From NCBI GenBank assembly GCA_016795565.1, contig JAEUGW010000050.1, forward strand, positions 48,500 to 112,499: a DNA stretch of 64,000 nt, in the 5' to 3' direction. The notes below the pieces were generated by a model, which made no database searches, had not been told where the DNA came from, and saw only the letters and a program-made list of their open reading frames with translations. This DNA is from Opitutaceae bacterium. GTDB lineage: Bacteria > Verrucomicrobiota > Verrucomicrobiia > Opitutales > Opitutaceae. Below are positions 10,001 through 17,788 of this stretch, piece after piece; positions within the stretch are counted from its first letter, which is position 1; each line of letters starts with the position of its first letter. Both the position numbers and the translations under genes were made by a program.

Positions 10001-10279
10001 GACTCGACCTGGATCGACGGCCGCCGCTACTTCGGCCGCGACGACGACCGGCAGCTCCGCGCCAGCGCCGCGACCGAGCGCGCCGCCCTGCTGCAAAAGG
10101 CGCTCGCCGAGCGCCAGAAAGCCCTCACGCGGCCCGCCGGCCCGGGCGGGGGAGGGGACGCGCCGCCCGATCCGGGCCATTACCACTATCACACCGATGA
10201 GCACGGCGAGTTCCGCGCCATTTATCACAACGGCGGCAACACCCACACCTGCTCCGCGCAGGACGGAGGCCGCGCATGA
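7097..10279 (+). CDS. Exported double amidohydrolase, metal site only in C-terminal half
   Basis: About 1,060 residues from the ATG at 7097, which gives the signal peptide SAVLALGLGSLLSVSASAA. An in-frame ATG at 7025 in the edge of the R1 repeat would add 24 residues. Two amidohydrolase-like halves are present. The N-terminal half (about 40-560) has the beta-sandwich and barrel entry (GKTLYAGFIES) but no HxH metal motif. The C-terminal half (about 590-1030) has GLIDCHSHTA with the HxH pair, a GGTTTSNVLHGS segment, HIHSYRADE, and the end motif SLEPGKDADFVIWNG. It resembles imidazolonepropionase-like and prolidase-like exported amidohydrolases. Substrate unknown. The stop overlaps the next gene by ATGA, so the two are co-translated and may form one enzyme. 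Confidence 0.85.
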   Translation: MTTSPFGSVARSAVLALGLGSLLSVSASAAPRTVTTPVEGLRDASPRVHALVGGRIVVAPGKVIENGTLVLRDGVVEAVGADVKAPADARVWDVTGKTLYAGFIESGTALFLPDTWKPAAPTTAGDAPSATPPPAAPRTGTHSWNSRVTPERAASRVLTPDAKGVEKLRALGFTTANVAPARGIFRGTGALVSTGTAGFNGGVVRPSTAQELAFEFGSFVDRTYPTSLMGAMALVRQTLLDAQWYAAAQAAYAAHPAGRERPEANESLAALGAVVAGAQPVLFEISDELDVPRVLGLAAEFKLHVALRGSGTEYRVRDVLASAKVPVVLPLDFPEVPEVEVAERAVDIQLHELQHWELAPANAARLVEAGVPIAFTTAKLRKPETEFWTRVRQTVTRGLAPDAALAALTTTPAGLLGVGATQGTLEAGRAGNVVVASGDLFQADDAAIELVWVDGDPFEQEAWERLDARGTWSLAWTGGKGPAELVISGTKPGRLKVKAGDKELAASTPDKRTLLLFAPAGLFGATGGTVRLSVTGEGGALTGTGELPDGTALRWTAKRTAPFKPEAPKPAVAEKFFASSGVYPAGAYGRAALPEQPAVLLVRNATIWTSGPAGNLESADLLVRAGKIEAVGQNLAAPAGATVIDATGKHVTPGLIDCHSHTAVYRGINEGASAVTVEVRVGDVIDPTDIGLYRQLAGGTTTSNVLHGSANPMGGQNQVIKLRWGAGAEGMKFAGAKPGVKFALGENVVRANFGAARTRYPMSRMGVPEIMLDTFNQAREYGAAWEAFRAGRTALAPRRDLRLEAALEILQGERLIHIHSYRADEILAFIRLAEQLHLNVATFQHVLEGYKVAPEIARIGAGGSTFSDWWGYKFEVFDAIPYNGALMARAGVNVSFNSDDDELARRLNTEAAKAVKYGGIAPVEALKFVTINPARQLRIDDRVGSLEPGKDADFVIWNGSPLSTMARPDSTWIDGRRYFGRDDDRQLRASAATERAALLQKALAERQKALTRPAGPGGGGDAPPDPGHYHYHTDEHGEFRAIYHNGGNTHTCSAQDGGRA

Positions 10280-11673
10280 AAACCACGAATCCCTTTGCCT
10301 TGGGTTTGATCGTAGGGGCGCAGTCTTGCTGCGCCCGTTCGGTGTCGATGCTCCTTGGGCGCGGCAAGTCTGCGCCCCTGCTGCTCTTTGCGGCCATGGC
10401 GCTTTCCGCCACCGCCTCGACCATCACTCCCGCCAAGCGCCCCGCCGCGCCCGTCCTGCTCCAGGGCGGCGACGTGCACACCGTCAGCGGCGCCGTGCGG
10501 CCGAAGACCGACCTGCTGCTCGTGGACGGCAAGATTGCCGCCGTCGGCGGCACCATCTCGGCCCCTGCCGGCACGCAGGTCATCGATGTGACCGGCAAGC
10601 GCATCTACCCCGGCTTCATCGCGGCCTCGAGCCCGCTTGGCCTCGAGGAAATTGCCTCGGTGCGCGCGACCGTGGACACCAAGGAAATCGGCACCATCAC
10701 CCCGAACGTGCGGACGCAGGTCGCCTTCAACCCCGACAGCGAGACGATCCCTGTGGCGCGCGCCAACGGCGTGCTCACCGTCCACACCCGGCCCTCCGCC
10801 GCAGGCGACACCGGGCAGCCGCGCGGCCTCATCGCCGGCCAGTCGGCCCTCATGCGGCTCGACGGCTGGACTTGGGAGGACATGACGGTCCGCGCCCGCG
10901 TCGGCCTGCATGTTTACTGGCCGCCGATGCCCGCCCACCGCGGCCCGCCGCCGCCCCCCGGCGCGCGCGACGCCTACAAGGACGCCCGGACCTCGCTCCA
11001 GCAGGCCTTCGACACCGCCCGTGCCTACCTGACGGCCAAGGCCGGCCCGCCCGCCGCGACCGACCTCCGCTGGGAGGCCATGATCCCCGCGCTCCAGGGC
11101 GAGCAGCCGGTCTTCGTCCACGCGGACGACATCAAGCAGATCAGCGCCGCGCTCGATTGGGCGCGCGAGGAAAAACTGCGGATGATCCTCGTCGGCGGCC
11201 GCGACGCCTGGCGCGTGGCCGACCGGCTCAAGGCCGCGGACATCCCCGTCATCATCGACGGCACGCACAACCTCCCGCTGCGGCGCGACGACGGCTACGA
11301 CGATGTTTACGCCAACGCCGGCCGGTTGCACGCCGCCGGGGTGCGGTTCTGCATCGCGAACACCGGCGACACCAAGGGCGGCTCGGCCAACGCGCGCAAC
11401 CTGCCCTACGAGGCGGCCATGGCCGCCGCCTTCGGGCTGCCGCCCGCCGAGGCCCTCAAGGCCATCACGCTTTATCCCGCGCAGATCCTCGGCGTCGGCG
11501 CCGAGCTCGGCTCCATCGAGCCCGGCAAGCGCGCGACGCTCATCGTCACCGACGGCGACCCGCTCGAGATCCCGACGCAGGTCGAGCAGGCGTTCATTGA
11601 CGGCGCGCCGATCCAGCTCCGCAGCCGGCACACCGATCTCTACGACAAATACCGCCAGCGCTACGGGAAGTGA
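10276..11673 (+). CDS. Exported amidohydrolase-family protein lacking the HxH metal motif
   Basis: A 465-residue amidohydrolase-fold protein. The first barrel strand reads IYPGFIAASSPLGLEEIAS where catalytic members have GxIDxHxH, so the first two metal ligands are missing. The end signature (LGSIEPGKRATLIVTDGDP) is intact. It overlaps the preceding amidohydrolase by 4 bp and is probably its partner. The signal region is odd: a palindromic R3 repeat lies inside it in frame, so MKTTNPFALGLI is followed by repeat-encoded residues before the hydrophobic core APLLLFAAMALSATAS. An in-frame ATG at 10348 or 10396 could be the functional start if the repeat-encoded N-terminus is not used. Confidence 0.82.
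   Translation: MKTTNPFALGLIVGAQSCCARSVSMLLGRGKSAPLLLFAAMALSATASTITPAKRPAAPVLLQGGDVHTVSGAVRPKTDLLLVDGKIAAVGGTISAPAGTQVIDVTGKRIYPGFIAASSPLGLEEIASVRATVDTKEIGTITPNVRTQVAFNPDSETIPVARANGVLTVHTRPSAAGDTGQPRGLIAGQSALMRLDGWTWEDMTVRARVGLHVYWPPMPAHRGPPPPPGARDAYKDARTSLQQAFDTARAYLTAKAGPPAATDLRWEAMIPALQGEQPVFVHADDIKQISAALDWAREEKLRMILVGGRDAWRVADRLKAADIPVIIDGTHNLPLRRDDGYDDVYANAGRLHAAGVRFCIANTGDTKGGSANARNLPYEAAMAAAFGLPPAEALKAITLYPAQILGVGAELGSIEPGKRATLIVTDGDPLEIPTQVEQAFIDGAPIQLRSRHTDLYDKYRQRYGK
10312..10381. repeat. Palindromic repeat R3 (GTAGGGGCG...CGCCCCTGC) inside a gene
   Basis: A 70-bp inverted repeat with arms GTAGGGGCGCAGTCTTGC and GCAAGTCTGCGCCCCTGC. It is translated in frame within the signal-peptide region of the second amidohydrolase. 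Relatives are at 14392-14443, 23388-23428, 51794-51845 and, as a partial copy, 62421-62452. Confidence 0.85.
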
Positions 11674-11699
11674 GGTCAAAATCCCTTGGCTTTTGGACT

Positions 11700-11743
11700 G
11701 TCATTGCGAGGAGCGGAGCGACGAAGCAATCCAGCTGGATCGC
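11700..11743. repeat. Palindromic repeat R2 (TCATTGCGAGGAGCG...GAAGCAATCC), one arm
   Basis: Reads GTCATTGCGAGGAGCGGAGC followed by GACGAAGCAATCC and a GATCGCC end. A full-length, two-armed copy is at 45412-45495. It is intergenic between convergent genes. Confidence 0.75.
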
Positions 11744-11775
11744 CACGGCCCGCCTTGCGCCAAGGTCCCCCGAAA

Positions 11776-11798
11776 TTGGTAGTTTAATAGACTACCAA
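11776..11798. terminator. Hairpin between convergent genes, possible two-way terminator
   Basis: A perfect 8-bp stem TTGGTAGT / ACTACCAA with a 7-base loop lies between the amidohydrolase stop and the stop of the convergent cyclase gene. No clear U-run is present on either side, so termination activity is inferred from position. Confidence 0.5.
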
Positions 11799-11806
11799 GG
11801 CCGCGT

Positions 11807-13696
11807 TCAGTGCCCGCCCGCCGCGTCCTGCCGGCGGAGCAGATGCATCGGCGTGGTCTCGAAGTTCTTGGCGGTCGTGAGATGGCCGACGTATTCGGAG
11901 GTCACGCCGCTGTCGGGCTCCAGCCGCAGCAGCGCGGCGAAGCTGGTCGTCACGTAAACCTCCCCCGGCGGCGTGCGCGGCTCGATGCGCGCGGCGCGCG
12001 TCAGGCCGCGCCCCATCACCATGTTGATGCGCAGCACGGGATCGTAAACCGGCACCAGCGGGGCGACGTGGCCGCCGAGTCGCAGGGAAAGATCGGCGGG
12101 CAGGCCGGCGGCCGCGAGGTCCACCGTGTGCAGGCGCTCCTGCAGGTCGAGGGCGACGCGCGCGCCGTTCACCGCGCTGTCCACGACGAGGAAGAGGCCG
12201 TCGCCCCAGGTGTTGCGCACGATCACGTGCGCGCCATGGCGGTCGAGCACCTCGGCCACCGGCGACATCACGGTGGTCAGGAAAAGCTTGATGTGCTCAT
12301 CGTGCAGGCGGCTGAAGCCCTTGAAGTCGCCGAAGAGCACCGCGTGGATCACGCGCTTGGCGGAGGGGAGGATGAACGGGGCCGTCGGGGTGGTGCGGGT
12401 CGAGCGCACGGCGATGACCTCGGTCACGCCGCCGGCGAGCCGCCATTGCGCCATGTCGTGCGCGGTGCCGGCGCGGTCCTGGGTCTCGTCGCCGTCGAAC
12501 ACCGCGAGCTGCCACGCGCGGGTGTCGATGCCGGCGGCGCGGTTCATGGCCTGCCCCATCGCGATGCGGCCGGCGTAGGCGAAGAGCACGTCGTCGCCGT
12601 TGTAGGCGCTGTCGCTGGCGATGGTGACCGAGGTCGCCGCGCCGAGGCAGTGCCGGAAGCGCGCCACCCAGTCCGCGCCGGCCGGTGCGACGCTGATGGC
12701 GATGAATTCCTCGATCGCGAAGGGCAGCACCACGTGCAGCTCGATGCCGAGCTCGAGGGCGCTTTCCGCGATGATGATGTCGGCGCCGCTGGCGAGCGCG
12801 CCGTGCGCGAAGCCGACGCGGCGGGCCTGGAGCTTCGCGCGCACCTGCGCCGCCACGCCGGCCTGCTGCTCGTGCGGGAAGCGCGCCCGCGCGCCCGGCG
12901 GCGCCGTCATGTGGCCGCAGAAATGGATTACCTCGGGCTGGGCCAGCAGTCCGATGACCGGTTCCGGGTCCAGGCCGAGCGCCGCGCAAAGGAAACGCAG
13001 CTGGCGGCGTGTCGTGGCCTGTGCGCCATGGTCGTCGTGGGCTAGGCCGGCGGCCGTGGCCAGGGCGGCGAGGGCGCCGGCCTGGTCGCCGAGGATGAGC
13101 AGGGCCTCGGCGCGCGTGGCCCAGGCCCAGTAGTGGCCCGCGTCGGCCGGGTCGGTGAGGGCGGCGAGTTCCCGTTCCACCAAGCTCAGGACCTCGCGCG
13201 CCAGGGTGCGGGCCTGGTCCGGGCGCCCGGCCATCTGCCACTCGGTGGCGGCGTTGACCCCGGCATAGGAGCGGCCGAGGCGGCGATAGACCGCCTCGTA
13301 GGCGGCGGCGGCCACCGCGGCCAGCGCGGGCCGCTCGGCCGGGGCCGCCCGCAACGCGTGGTCCTTGGCGATGCGGGCGGAGAGGGCCGCGATGTCCTCG
13401 GTGAGGGCGGGTGGCAGCTGGGCGGGCAGCGATTTGGCCAGTTCGCCCGCCTCCGCCATGGCCCGCTTGGCGCTGCCGGAGCGCGCCAGCGCCAGCACCC
13501 GCAGGTATTTGAGCTCGGTCAGGACAACCGGGTCCAGGGCCGGTTGAAAGGGATGGCCCCCGGTTTGCTCCGCCGCGTCGTAGGCCGCCAGATACTCGCC
13601 CCGCCGGACCAGGTTGCGGATGGCGCTGATCGCTTCGGCACCCTGCGCGGTCGGGTGCAGCACAAACTTCGCAGCGGGAGTGGTGGGCGGGGGCAT
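11807..13696 (-). CDS. TPR/TRAFs-binding-like - SLOG - nucleotide cyclase fusion
   Basis: 629 residues from the ATG at 13696; the frame stays open further upstream but would run into the divergent gene. Three parts can be seen. (1) An Ala-rich alpha-helical, TPR-like region (about 1-245) of the type found in MAP3K TRAFs-binding/DUF4071 proteins. (2) A Rossmann-like SLOG domain (about 255-400: VIHFCGHM, then HGALASGADIIIAESALELG and LHVVLPF). (3) A C-terminal class III adenylate/guanylate cyclase domain (about 445-600) with the two metal-binding Asp positions in LFGDFKGFSRL and NTWGDGLFLVVD. SLOG domains are predicted nucleotide-derivative sensors, and class III domains make cAMP or cGMP. It is divergent from the TIR gene with about 158 bp between the starts. 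Function is inferred: sensing a nucleotide signal and making a cyclic nucleotide. Confidence 0.85.
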   Translation of the reverse strand: MPPPTTPAAKFVLHPTAQGAEAISAIRNLVRRGEYLAAYDAAEQTGGHPFQPALDPVVLTELKYLRVLALARSGSAKRAMAEAGELAKSLPAQLPPALTEDIAALSARIAKDHALRAAPAERPALAAVAAAAYEAVYRRLGRSYAGVNAATEWQMAGRPDQARTLAREVLSLVERELAALTDPADAGHYWAWATRAEALLILGDQAGALAALATAAGLAHDDHGAQATTRRQLRFLCAALGLDPEPVIGLLAQPEVIHFCGHMTAPPGARARFPHEQQAGVAAQVRAKLQARRVGFAHGALASGADIIIAESALELGIELHVVLPFAIEEFIAISVAPAGADWVARFRHCLGAATSVTIASDSAYNGDDVLFAYAGRIAMGQAMNRAAGIDTRAWQLAVFDGDETQDRAGTAHDMAQWRLAGGVTEVIAVRSTRTTPTAPFILPSAKRVIHAVLFGDFKGFSRLHDEHIKLFLTTVMSPVAEVLDRHGAHVIVRNTWGDGLFLVVDSAVNGARVALDLQERLHTVDLAAAGLPADLSLRLGGHVAPLVPVYDPVLRINMVMGRGLTRAARIEPRTPPGEVYVTTSFAALLRLEPDSGVTSEYVGHLTTAKNFETTPMHLLRRQDAAGGH

Positions 13697-13854
13697 GGCG
13701 GCCTCGGGGTTGTAAAACGGGTGCCAGCAAGCGTTTGGGCTGGCAAGGCCTAAGCTTAACCAGCATACAGGGCCGCAATTTATGCCGGATACCCCGCCGG
13801 CCGGTCGGCCGCTTTGGCCCCGACCGAAAACCCTACCCCAACTCTGAACCACGA

Positions 13855-16263
13855 ATGACGGAGTCCAAACACGATTTGGCCGCGCCGCGCGGTGCCGTAT
13901 TCCTGAGCTACGCCCGCGAGGATGCCGACGCGGCCCGGCGCATCGCCGAGGCCCTGCGCGGCTTCGGCGTCGAGGTGTGGTTCGACCAGAGCGAGCTGCG
14001 CGGCGGCGATGCGTGGGACACGAAGATCCGCGGCCAGATCAAGACCTGCACGCTCTTCATCCCGGTCATCTCCGCGACCACCCAGGCGCGCGACGAAGCC
14101 TACTTCCGCCTGGAATGGAAGCTCGCCGACGACCGCTCGCAGCTCATGGCGGCGGGCAAGGCGTTCATCGTGCCGGTCGTCATCGACGCCACGCCGGAGG
14201 CCGGGGCCATCGTGCCCGAGTCCTTCGCGCGGGCCCAGTGGACGCGGCTCGCCGCGGGCGAGCCCACCACGGCCTTCATCGAGCGGGTGAAGCACCTCCT
14301 CGAGGCCCCCCGGCACAAGCCGGCGCTGAAACCCGACCTCCCGCGCCCGCCGACCCTGCCGCCGGAGTTTCGAAAGGCCGCGCGGGAAAAAGCAGGGGCG
14401 TCGCTTGACGACGCCCGCGGGCGCGATCAAGGCGCACCCCTGCAAAAGAAAGTCCCGCCCGTGGCGCTGGCCATCGTCCTCGCGGTCGTGGCAATCGGCG
14501 TCGCTGCCGTCTTCATCATCACCCGCAAACCCGCGCCGCCGCCCGCTGCTCCCACGGTCCAGGCCCCTTCACTTTCACCCTCACCTTCCACTCCAGCGCC
14601 GTCCGCGGCGGTGGGAAAGTCCATCGCCGTCCTGCCGTTCGCCAACATGAGCGCGGACAAGGAAAATGACTTCCTCGCCGACGGCATCCACGAGGATGTG
14701 CTCACGAGCCTCGCCAAGATCCGCGACCTCAAGGTCATCTCGCGCACCTCCGTGCTCGCCTACCGCGACACCGCCGCGCGCAACCTGAAAAAGATCGCGG
14801 CCGACCTCGGCGTCGCCGTCGTGCTCGAGGGCAGCGTGCGGCGCTCCGGCAGCAAGGTGCGCGTCACGGCCCAGTTGATTGACGCGCGCACCGACGAGCA
14901 TCTCTGGGCGGAGAATTACGACGGCGACACGGGCGACGTGTTCGCGCTGCAGGCCAAGCTCGCGCAGCAGATCGCCACCGCGCTCAAGGCCACGCTGACC
15001 CCCGACGAACGCTCGCTCATCGAGCGCCGGCCGACGCAGGACGCGCAGGCCTACGAGTTCTACCAGCGGGCCAAGCTGCTGCGGCAGCGGTTCGGGGCCA
15101 ACACCCTGCGGGCCGACTACGACGCGACCATCGCGCTCTACGAGCAGGCCCTGGCGCGCGATCCCCAGATGGCGCTGGCCCATGGCGACCTGGCCTTTGT
15201 CCACGGCGTGATGTATTGGTTTGGCGCGATCGATCCCACCCCGGAGCGGCGCGCCCTGGCGGCGGCGTCCCTGGCCGAGGCGCGGCGGCTGGCGCCCGAA
15301 GCGCCGGAGACCCGCGTGGCGCAGGGCGCCTTTGCCTACCTCTGCGAGAACGACTGGCCCAAGGCCCTGGCGGAATTCACCGCAGCGGAGGCCAGCCTGC
15401 CGAACGACGACCAGTTGCGGTATCTGCTCGGGATCACCTACCGCCGTCTCGGCCGCTGGTCGGATGCGGTGGCGCAACTGGAACGATCGGTGGAGCTGAA
15501 TCCTCATGAGAGGCGCGCGGGGACGAGCTACATCGAGACGTTGTTTTGCCTCCACCGCTATGCCCAGCTGCCCGCCCTGGCCCCGCGCCTGATGGCCCTG
15601 TTTCCGGACGACAGCCAGCTGCCGCCGTTCTTCATCGACGCGCAATTTGTCCTGGATGGCGACCGGGCCGCCTGGCGGCAACGACGCGATGCCCTGCCGC
15701 CGCTGCCGCCGGATACGCACGGCCTGCGCAAGGCCTATGCCACGGCCCTGCGCGCCGGAGATCTGGCTGCGGCCGACCGGATTCTCGCGGATCCGCGCGA
15801 TCAATGGCTGGCGCAAATCGGCGGAGTCATTCGCGAATCGGCCGTCCTGCTGCGTGCCGAGCTGGCCCGCCTGCGCGGCGACCAGACGGCGGCCAGGAAA
15901 TTTGCCGAGGCGGTGCTCAAGGCCTACGCCAGCCAGCGCTGGTCGCCGCGCCAGGAACCGTCCGTCCGGGTGGATCTGGCCCGGGCCCGGGTCTGCGCCG
16001 GCGAGGACGGAGCGACCAAGGAATTGTGGCAGGCCATGGAAGCGGTGGTCCGGCAGGACAAATTTCTCGGCGTGACCTGGCTGAATGTCGCGGGCGCCTA
16101 CGCCGCCGCCGGCCACCCCGAGGAAGCCCTCGCCGCGCTGCGCCAGCTCTTCGCCGGCCCCAGCACCATCACCCCCGCGGAGCTGCGTGACCATCCCTGG
16201 TTCGCGTCGCTGAAGGCCGACCCGCGCTTCGAGGAGATCCTCAAATCCGCCAAGCCGCTCTGA
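13855..16263 (+). CDS. TIR - TM - FlgO/TolB-like - TPR protein
   Basis: 802 residues from the ATG at 13855. TIR domain at about 10-140 (AVFLSYAREDADAARRIAEA, VWFDQSELRGGDAW, FIPVISATTQARDEAYF), one membrane segment near 203-222, an FlgO/TolB N-terminal-like domain at about 250-370 (SIAVLPFANMSADKENDFLA, VVLEGSVRRSGSKVRV), then TPR repeats to the end. The TIR loop has the WFD...L..GD pattern, with Glu one place away from the SARM1-type catalytic position, so NADase activity is uncertain. An R3 palindrome at 14392-14443 is translated in the linker before the membrane segment. It is first in a tandem of TIR, SIR2 and STAND genes and divergent from the SLOG-cyclase. The topology suggests a cytosolic TIR and a periplasmic sensor. 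Confidence 0.88.
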   Translation: MTESKHDLAAPRGAVFLSYAREDADAARRIAEALRGFGVEVWFDQSELRGGDAWDTKIRGQIKTCTLFIPVISATTQARDEAYFRLEWKLADDRSQLMAAGKAFIVPVVIDATPEAGAIVPESFARAQWTRLAAGEPTTAFIERVKHLLEAPRHKPALKPDLPRPPTLPPEFRKAAREKAGASLDDARGRDQGAPLQKKVPPVALAIVLAVVAIGVAAVFIITRKPAPPPAAPTVQAPSLSPSPSTPAPSAAVGKSIAVLPFANMSADKENDFLADGIHEDVLTSLAKIRDLKVISRTSVLAYRDTAARNLKKIAADLGVAVVLEGSVRRSGSKVRVTAQLIDARTDEHLWAENYDGDTGDVFALQAKLAQQIATALKATLTPDERSLIERRPTQDAQAYEFYQRAKLLRQRFGANTLRADYDATIALYEQALARDPQMALAHGDLAFVHGVMYWFGAIDPTPERRALAAASLAEARRLAPEAPETRVAQGAFAYLCENDWPKALAEFTAAEASLPNDDQLRYLLGITYRRLGRWSDAVAQLERSVELNPHERRAGTSYIETLFCLHRYAQLPALAPRLMALFPDDSQLPPFFIDAQFVLDGDRAAWRQRRDALPPLPPDTHGLRKAYATALRAGDLAAADRILADPRDQWLAQIGGVIRESAVLLRAELARLRGDQTAARKFAEAVLKAYASQRWSPRQEPSVRVDLARARVCAGEDGATKELWQAMEAVVRQDKFLGVTWLNVAGAYAAAGHPEEALAALRQLFAGPSTITPAELRDHPWFASLKADPRFEEILKSAKPL
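14392..14443. repeat. Palindromic repeat R3 inside the TIR gene
   Basis: Arms GCAGGGGCGTCGC and GGCGCACCCCTGC. It is read in frame as AGASLDDARGRDQGAPLQ in the linker between the TIR and membrane segments. The copy at 23388-23428 encodes a similar GGASLDDSQGA peptide at the same relative position of the other TIR protein. Confidence 0.85.
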
Positions 16264-16264
16264 A

Positions 16265-16393
16265 AACGCCCAACGCTGAACGTTTAACGCTGAACGCCCA
16301 ACGCCGAACAAACCATGAGCAATCCAGATTCCGGTTCTGCCCGGCCCAACTTAAGCGTTAAGAGTTCTACGTTAGGCGTTGAGCGTTCCAGCG
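16265..16393. repeat. R4 repeat pair (AACGCTGAACGCC / GGCGTTGAGCGTT) spanning a start codon
   Basis: Left arm (16265-16309) is built of AACGC[TC]GAACG-type units and ends just before the ATG at 16315. The right arm (16352-16393) is the inverted version (AAGCGTTAAGAGTT..GGCGTTGAGCGTTCC) and is translated as LSVKSSTLGVERS. Confidence 0.88.
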
Positions 16394-17754
16394 AAGCTGG
16401 AGCCTCGTTCAATGACGACGTCTGGGAGGACTTGCTCAACTACATCGAGGAAAAGCGCGTCATCCCCATCGTCGGCCCCGAGCTGCTCAAGGTGGACACC
16501 GACGGCGGCCCGCGTCTGCTCCTGGAGTGGCTCGCCGAAAAACTCGCGGCGCGCCTCAACGTCGATCCCGCCCCGCTCGCGAAGCCGCTCCTGTTGAACG
16601 ACGTCGTCTGCGCCTACCTCGCCAACCACGGCCGGCGCGAGGAGGCCTACACCCGCCTCCGCACCATCATGCGCGAGGCCGCCTTCCAGCCGCCGCTGCC
16701 GCTGCGCCAGCTCGCCGAGATCACCGACTTCAACCTCTACGTCTCGATGACCTTCGACCCGCTGCTCGAATCGGCGGTCAACGCCGTGCGCTTCGGCGGC
16801 GCGGCCAACACCGAGGTCATCGCCTACGCGCCGAACCGCGTCGCCGACCTGCCGGTCGAGCGCGACGACCTCCAGCGCCCGGTCGTTTACCACCTGCTCG
16901 GCCGCCTGTCCGCGTCGCCGACCTATGTCATCTCCGACGAGGACATGCTGGAATTCGTCTGCGCGCTGCAAAGCGAGCACCTTACGCCCGAGAAGCTCTT
17001 CCACGCCCTCGAGCACAACCACCTGCTCGTCATCGGCAGCGATTTCTCCAACTGGCTGGCGCGGCTCTTCCTGCGCATGACCAAGCGCCGCCGCCTCTCG
17101 GACCCGCGCGACGTGGGCGAGATCCTCGCCGACAGCCACAGCCTGAAGGACGTGCGCCTGGTCTCCTTCCTCCAGCAGGTGAGCGTGCGCACGCGGATGT
17201 TTTCCGGCGCGGGGGAGTTCGTCGCCGAGCTGCACCGCCGCTGGATGGCGCGCCGCGGCGTGGTTCCGGCTGCCGCCGGAGCCGCCCCGTCACGCTTCCT
17301 GCCCCCGGCCCGCGAGATGCCGGAGAACGCCGTCTTCATCAGCTATGCCCGCGAGGATCTGCCCGCCGTGCAGAAGCTCAAGGCCGCGCTCGACGCCGCC
17401 GGCCTCACGACGTGGTTCGACATGGAGCGGCTGGAAAGCGGCGACGACTACGACCACAAGATCCGCGGCAACATCGCGCGCTGCTCCTTCTTCCTCCCGG
17501 TGGTCTCCGCCACCACGCAGCGCCGCCACGAGGGCTATTTCCGCCGCGAGTGGAGCTACGCCGTGGACCGCACGCGCGGCATGGCCGACGGCGCCGTCTT
17601 CATCTTGCCGGTGTGCGTGGATGACACCGCCGAGGCCGCCGCCGTCGTGCCGGAGAAGTTCAAGGCCGTGCATTTCAGCCGCGCGCCCGGCGGCGAGCCG
17701 GCGCCGGAGTTCGTGGCGCGGCTCCGGGAACTCCTCGCGACCAAGCCGCGATAG
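16315..17754 (+). CDS. SIR2-like - TIR protein
   Basis: A 479-residue soluble protein. Residues 1-30 come largely from the R4 repeat. A SIR2-like region spans about 35-320: nucleotide-loop position RVIPIVGPELLKV near 48, YVSMTFDPLLESAVN near 146 (compare the canonical TTNYDxLLE), VYHLLGRL near 190 with the catalytic-type His, then TYVISDEDMLEFV. The Asn of the usual TTNYD motif is replaced and the GAGxS loop is GPE, so catalysis is uncertain. A TIR domain follows at about 336-479 (AVFISYAREDL, WFDMERLESGDDY, FFLPVVSATTQRRHEGYF). The TIR loop D-x-E-x-L-x-x-G matches the catalytic-Glu arrangement in SARM1. SIR2 and TIR are the NAD-consuming folds of Thoeris and related defences; here they are fused. 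It is followed by the four-helix and STAND genes. Confidence 0.82.
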   Translation: MSNPDSGSARPNLSVKSSTLGVERSSEAGASFNDDVWEDLLNYIEEKRVIPIVGPELLKVDTDGGPRLLLEWLAEKLAARLNVDPAPLAKPLLLNDVVCAYLANHGRREEAYTRLRTIMREAAFQPPLPLRQLAEITDFNLYVSMTFDPLLESAVNAVRFGGAANTEVIAYAPNRVADLPVERDDLQRPVVYHLLGRLSASPTYVISDEDMLEFVCALQSEHLTPEKLFHALEHNHLLVIGSDFSNWLARLFLRMTKRRRLSDPRDVGEILADSHSLKDVRLVSFLQQVSVRTRMFSGAGEFVAELHRRWMARRGVVPAAAGAAPSRFLPPAREMPENAVFISYAREDLPAVQKLKAALDAAGLTTWFDMERLESGDDYDHKIRGNIARCSFFLPVVSATTQRRHEGYFRREWSYAVDRTRGMADGAVFILPVCVDDTAEAAAVVPEKFKAVHFSRAPGGEPAPEFVARLRELLATKPR

Positions 17755-17755
17755 C

Positions 17756-17788
17756 GCTCAAGGCTGAACGCCGAACGCCGAACGCCCA
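17756..17788. repeat. R4 left arm before the four-helix-bundle gene
   Basis: Units of CTGAACGCCGAACGCC end in CCCA directly before the ATG at 17789. The matching right arm (18177-18220) lies beyond the small gene, inside the start of the STAND gene. Confidence 0.8.

Noticed and set aside
4472..10246. A 1,924-codon open frame on the minus strand opposite tex and the first amidohydrolase
   Set aside because: It is the antisense shadow of two well-recognised genes in GC-rich DNA; its translation is low-complexity Gly/Ala/Arg/Glu with no domain.
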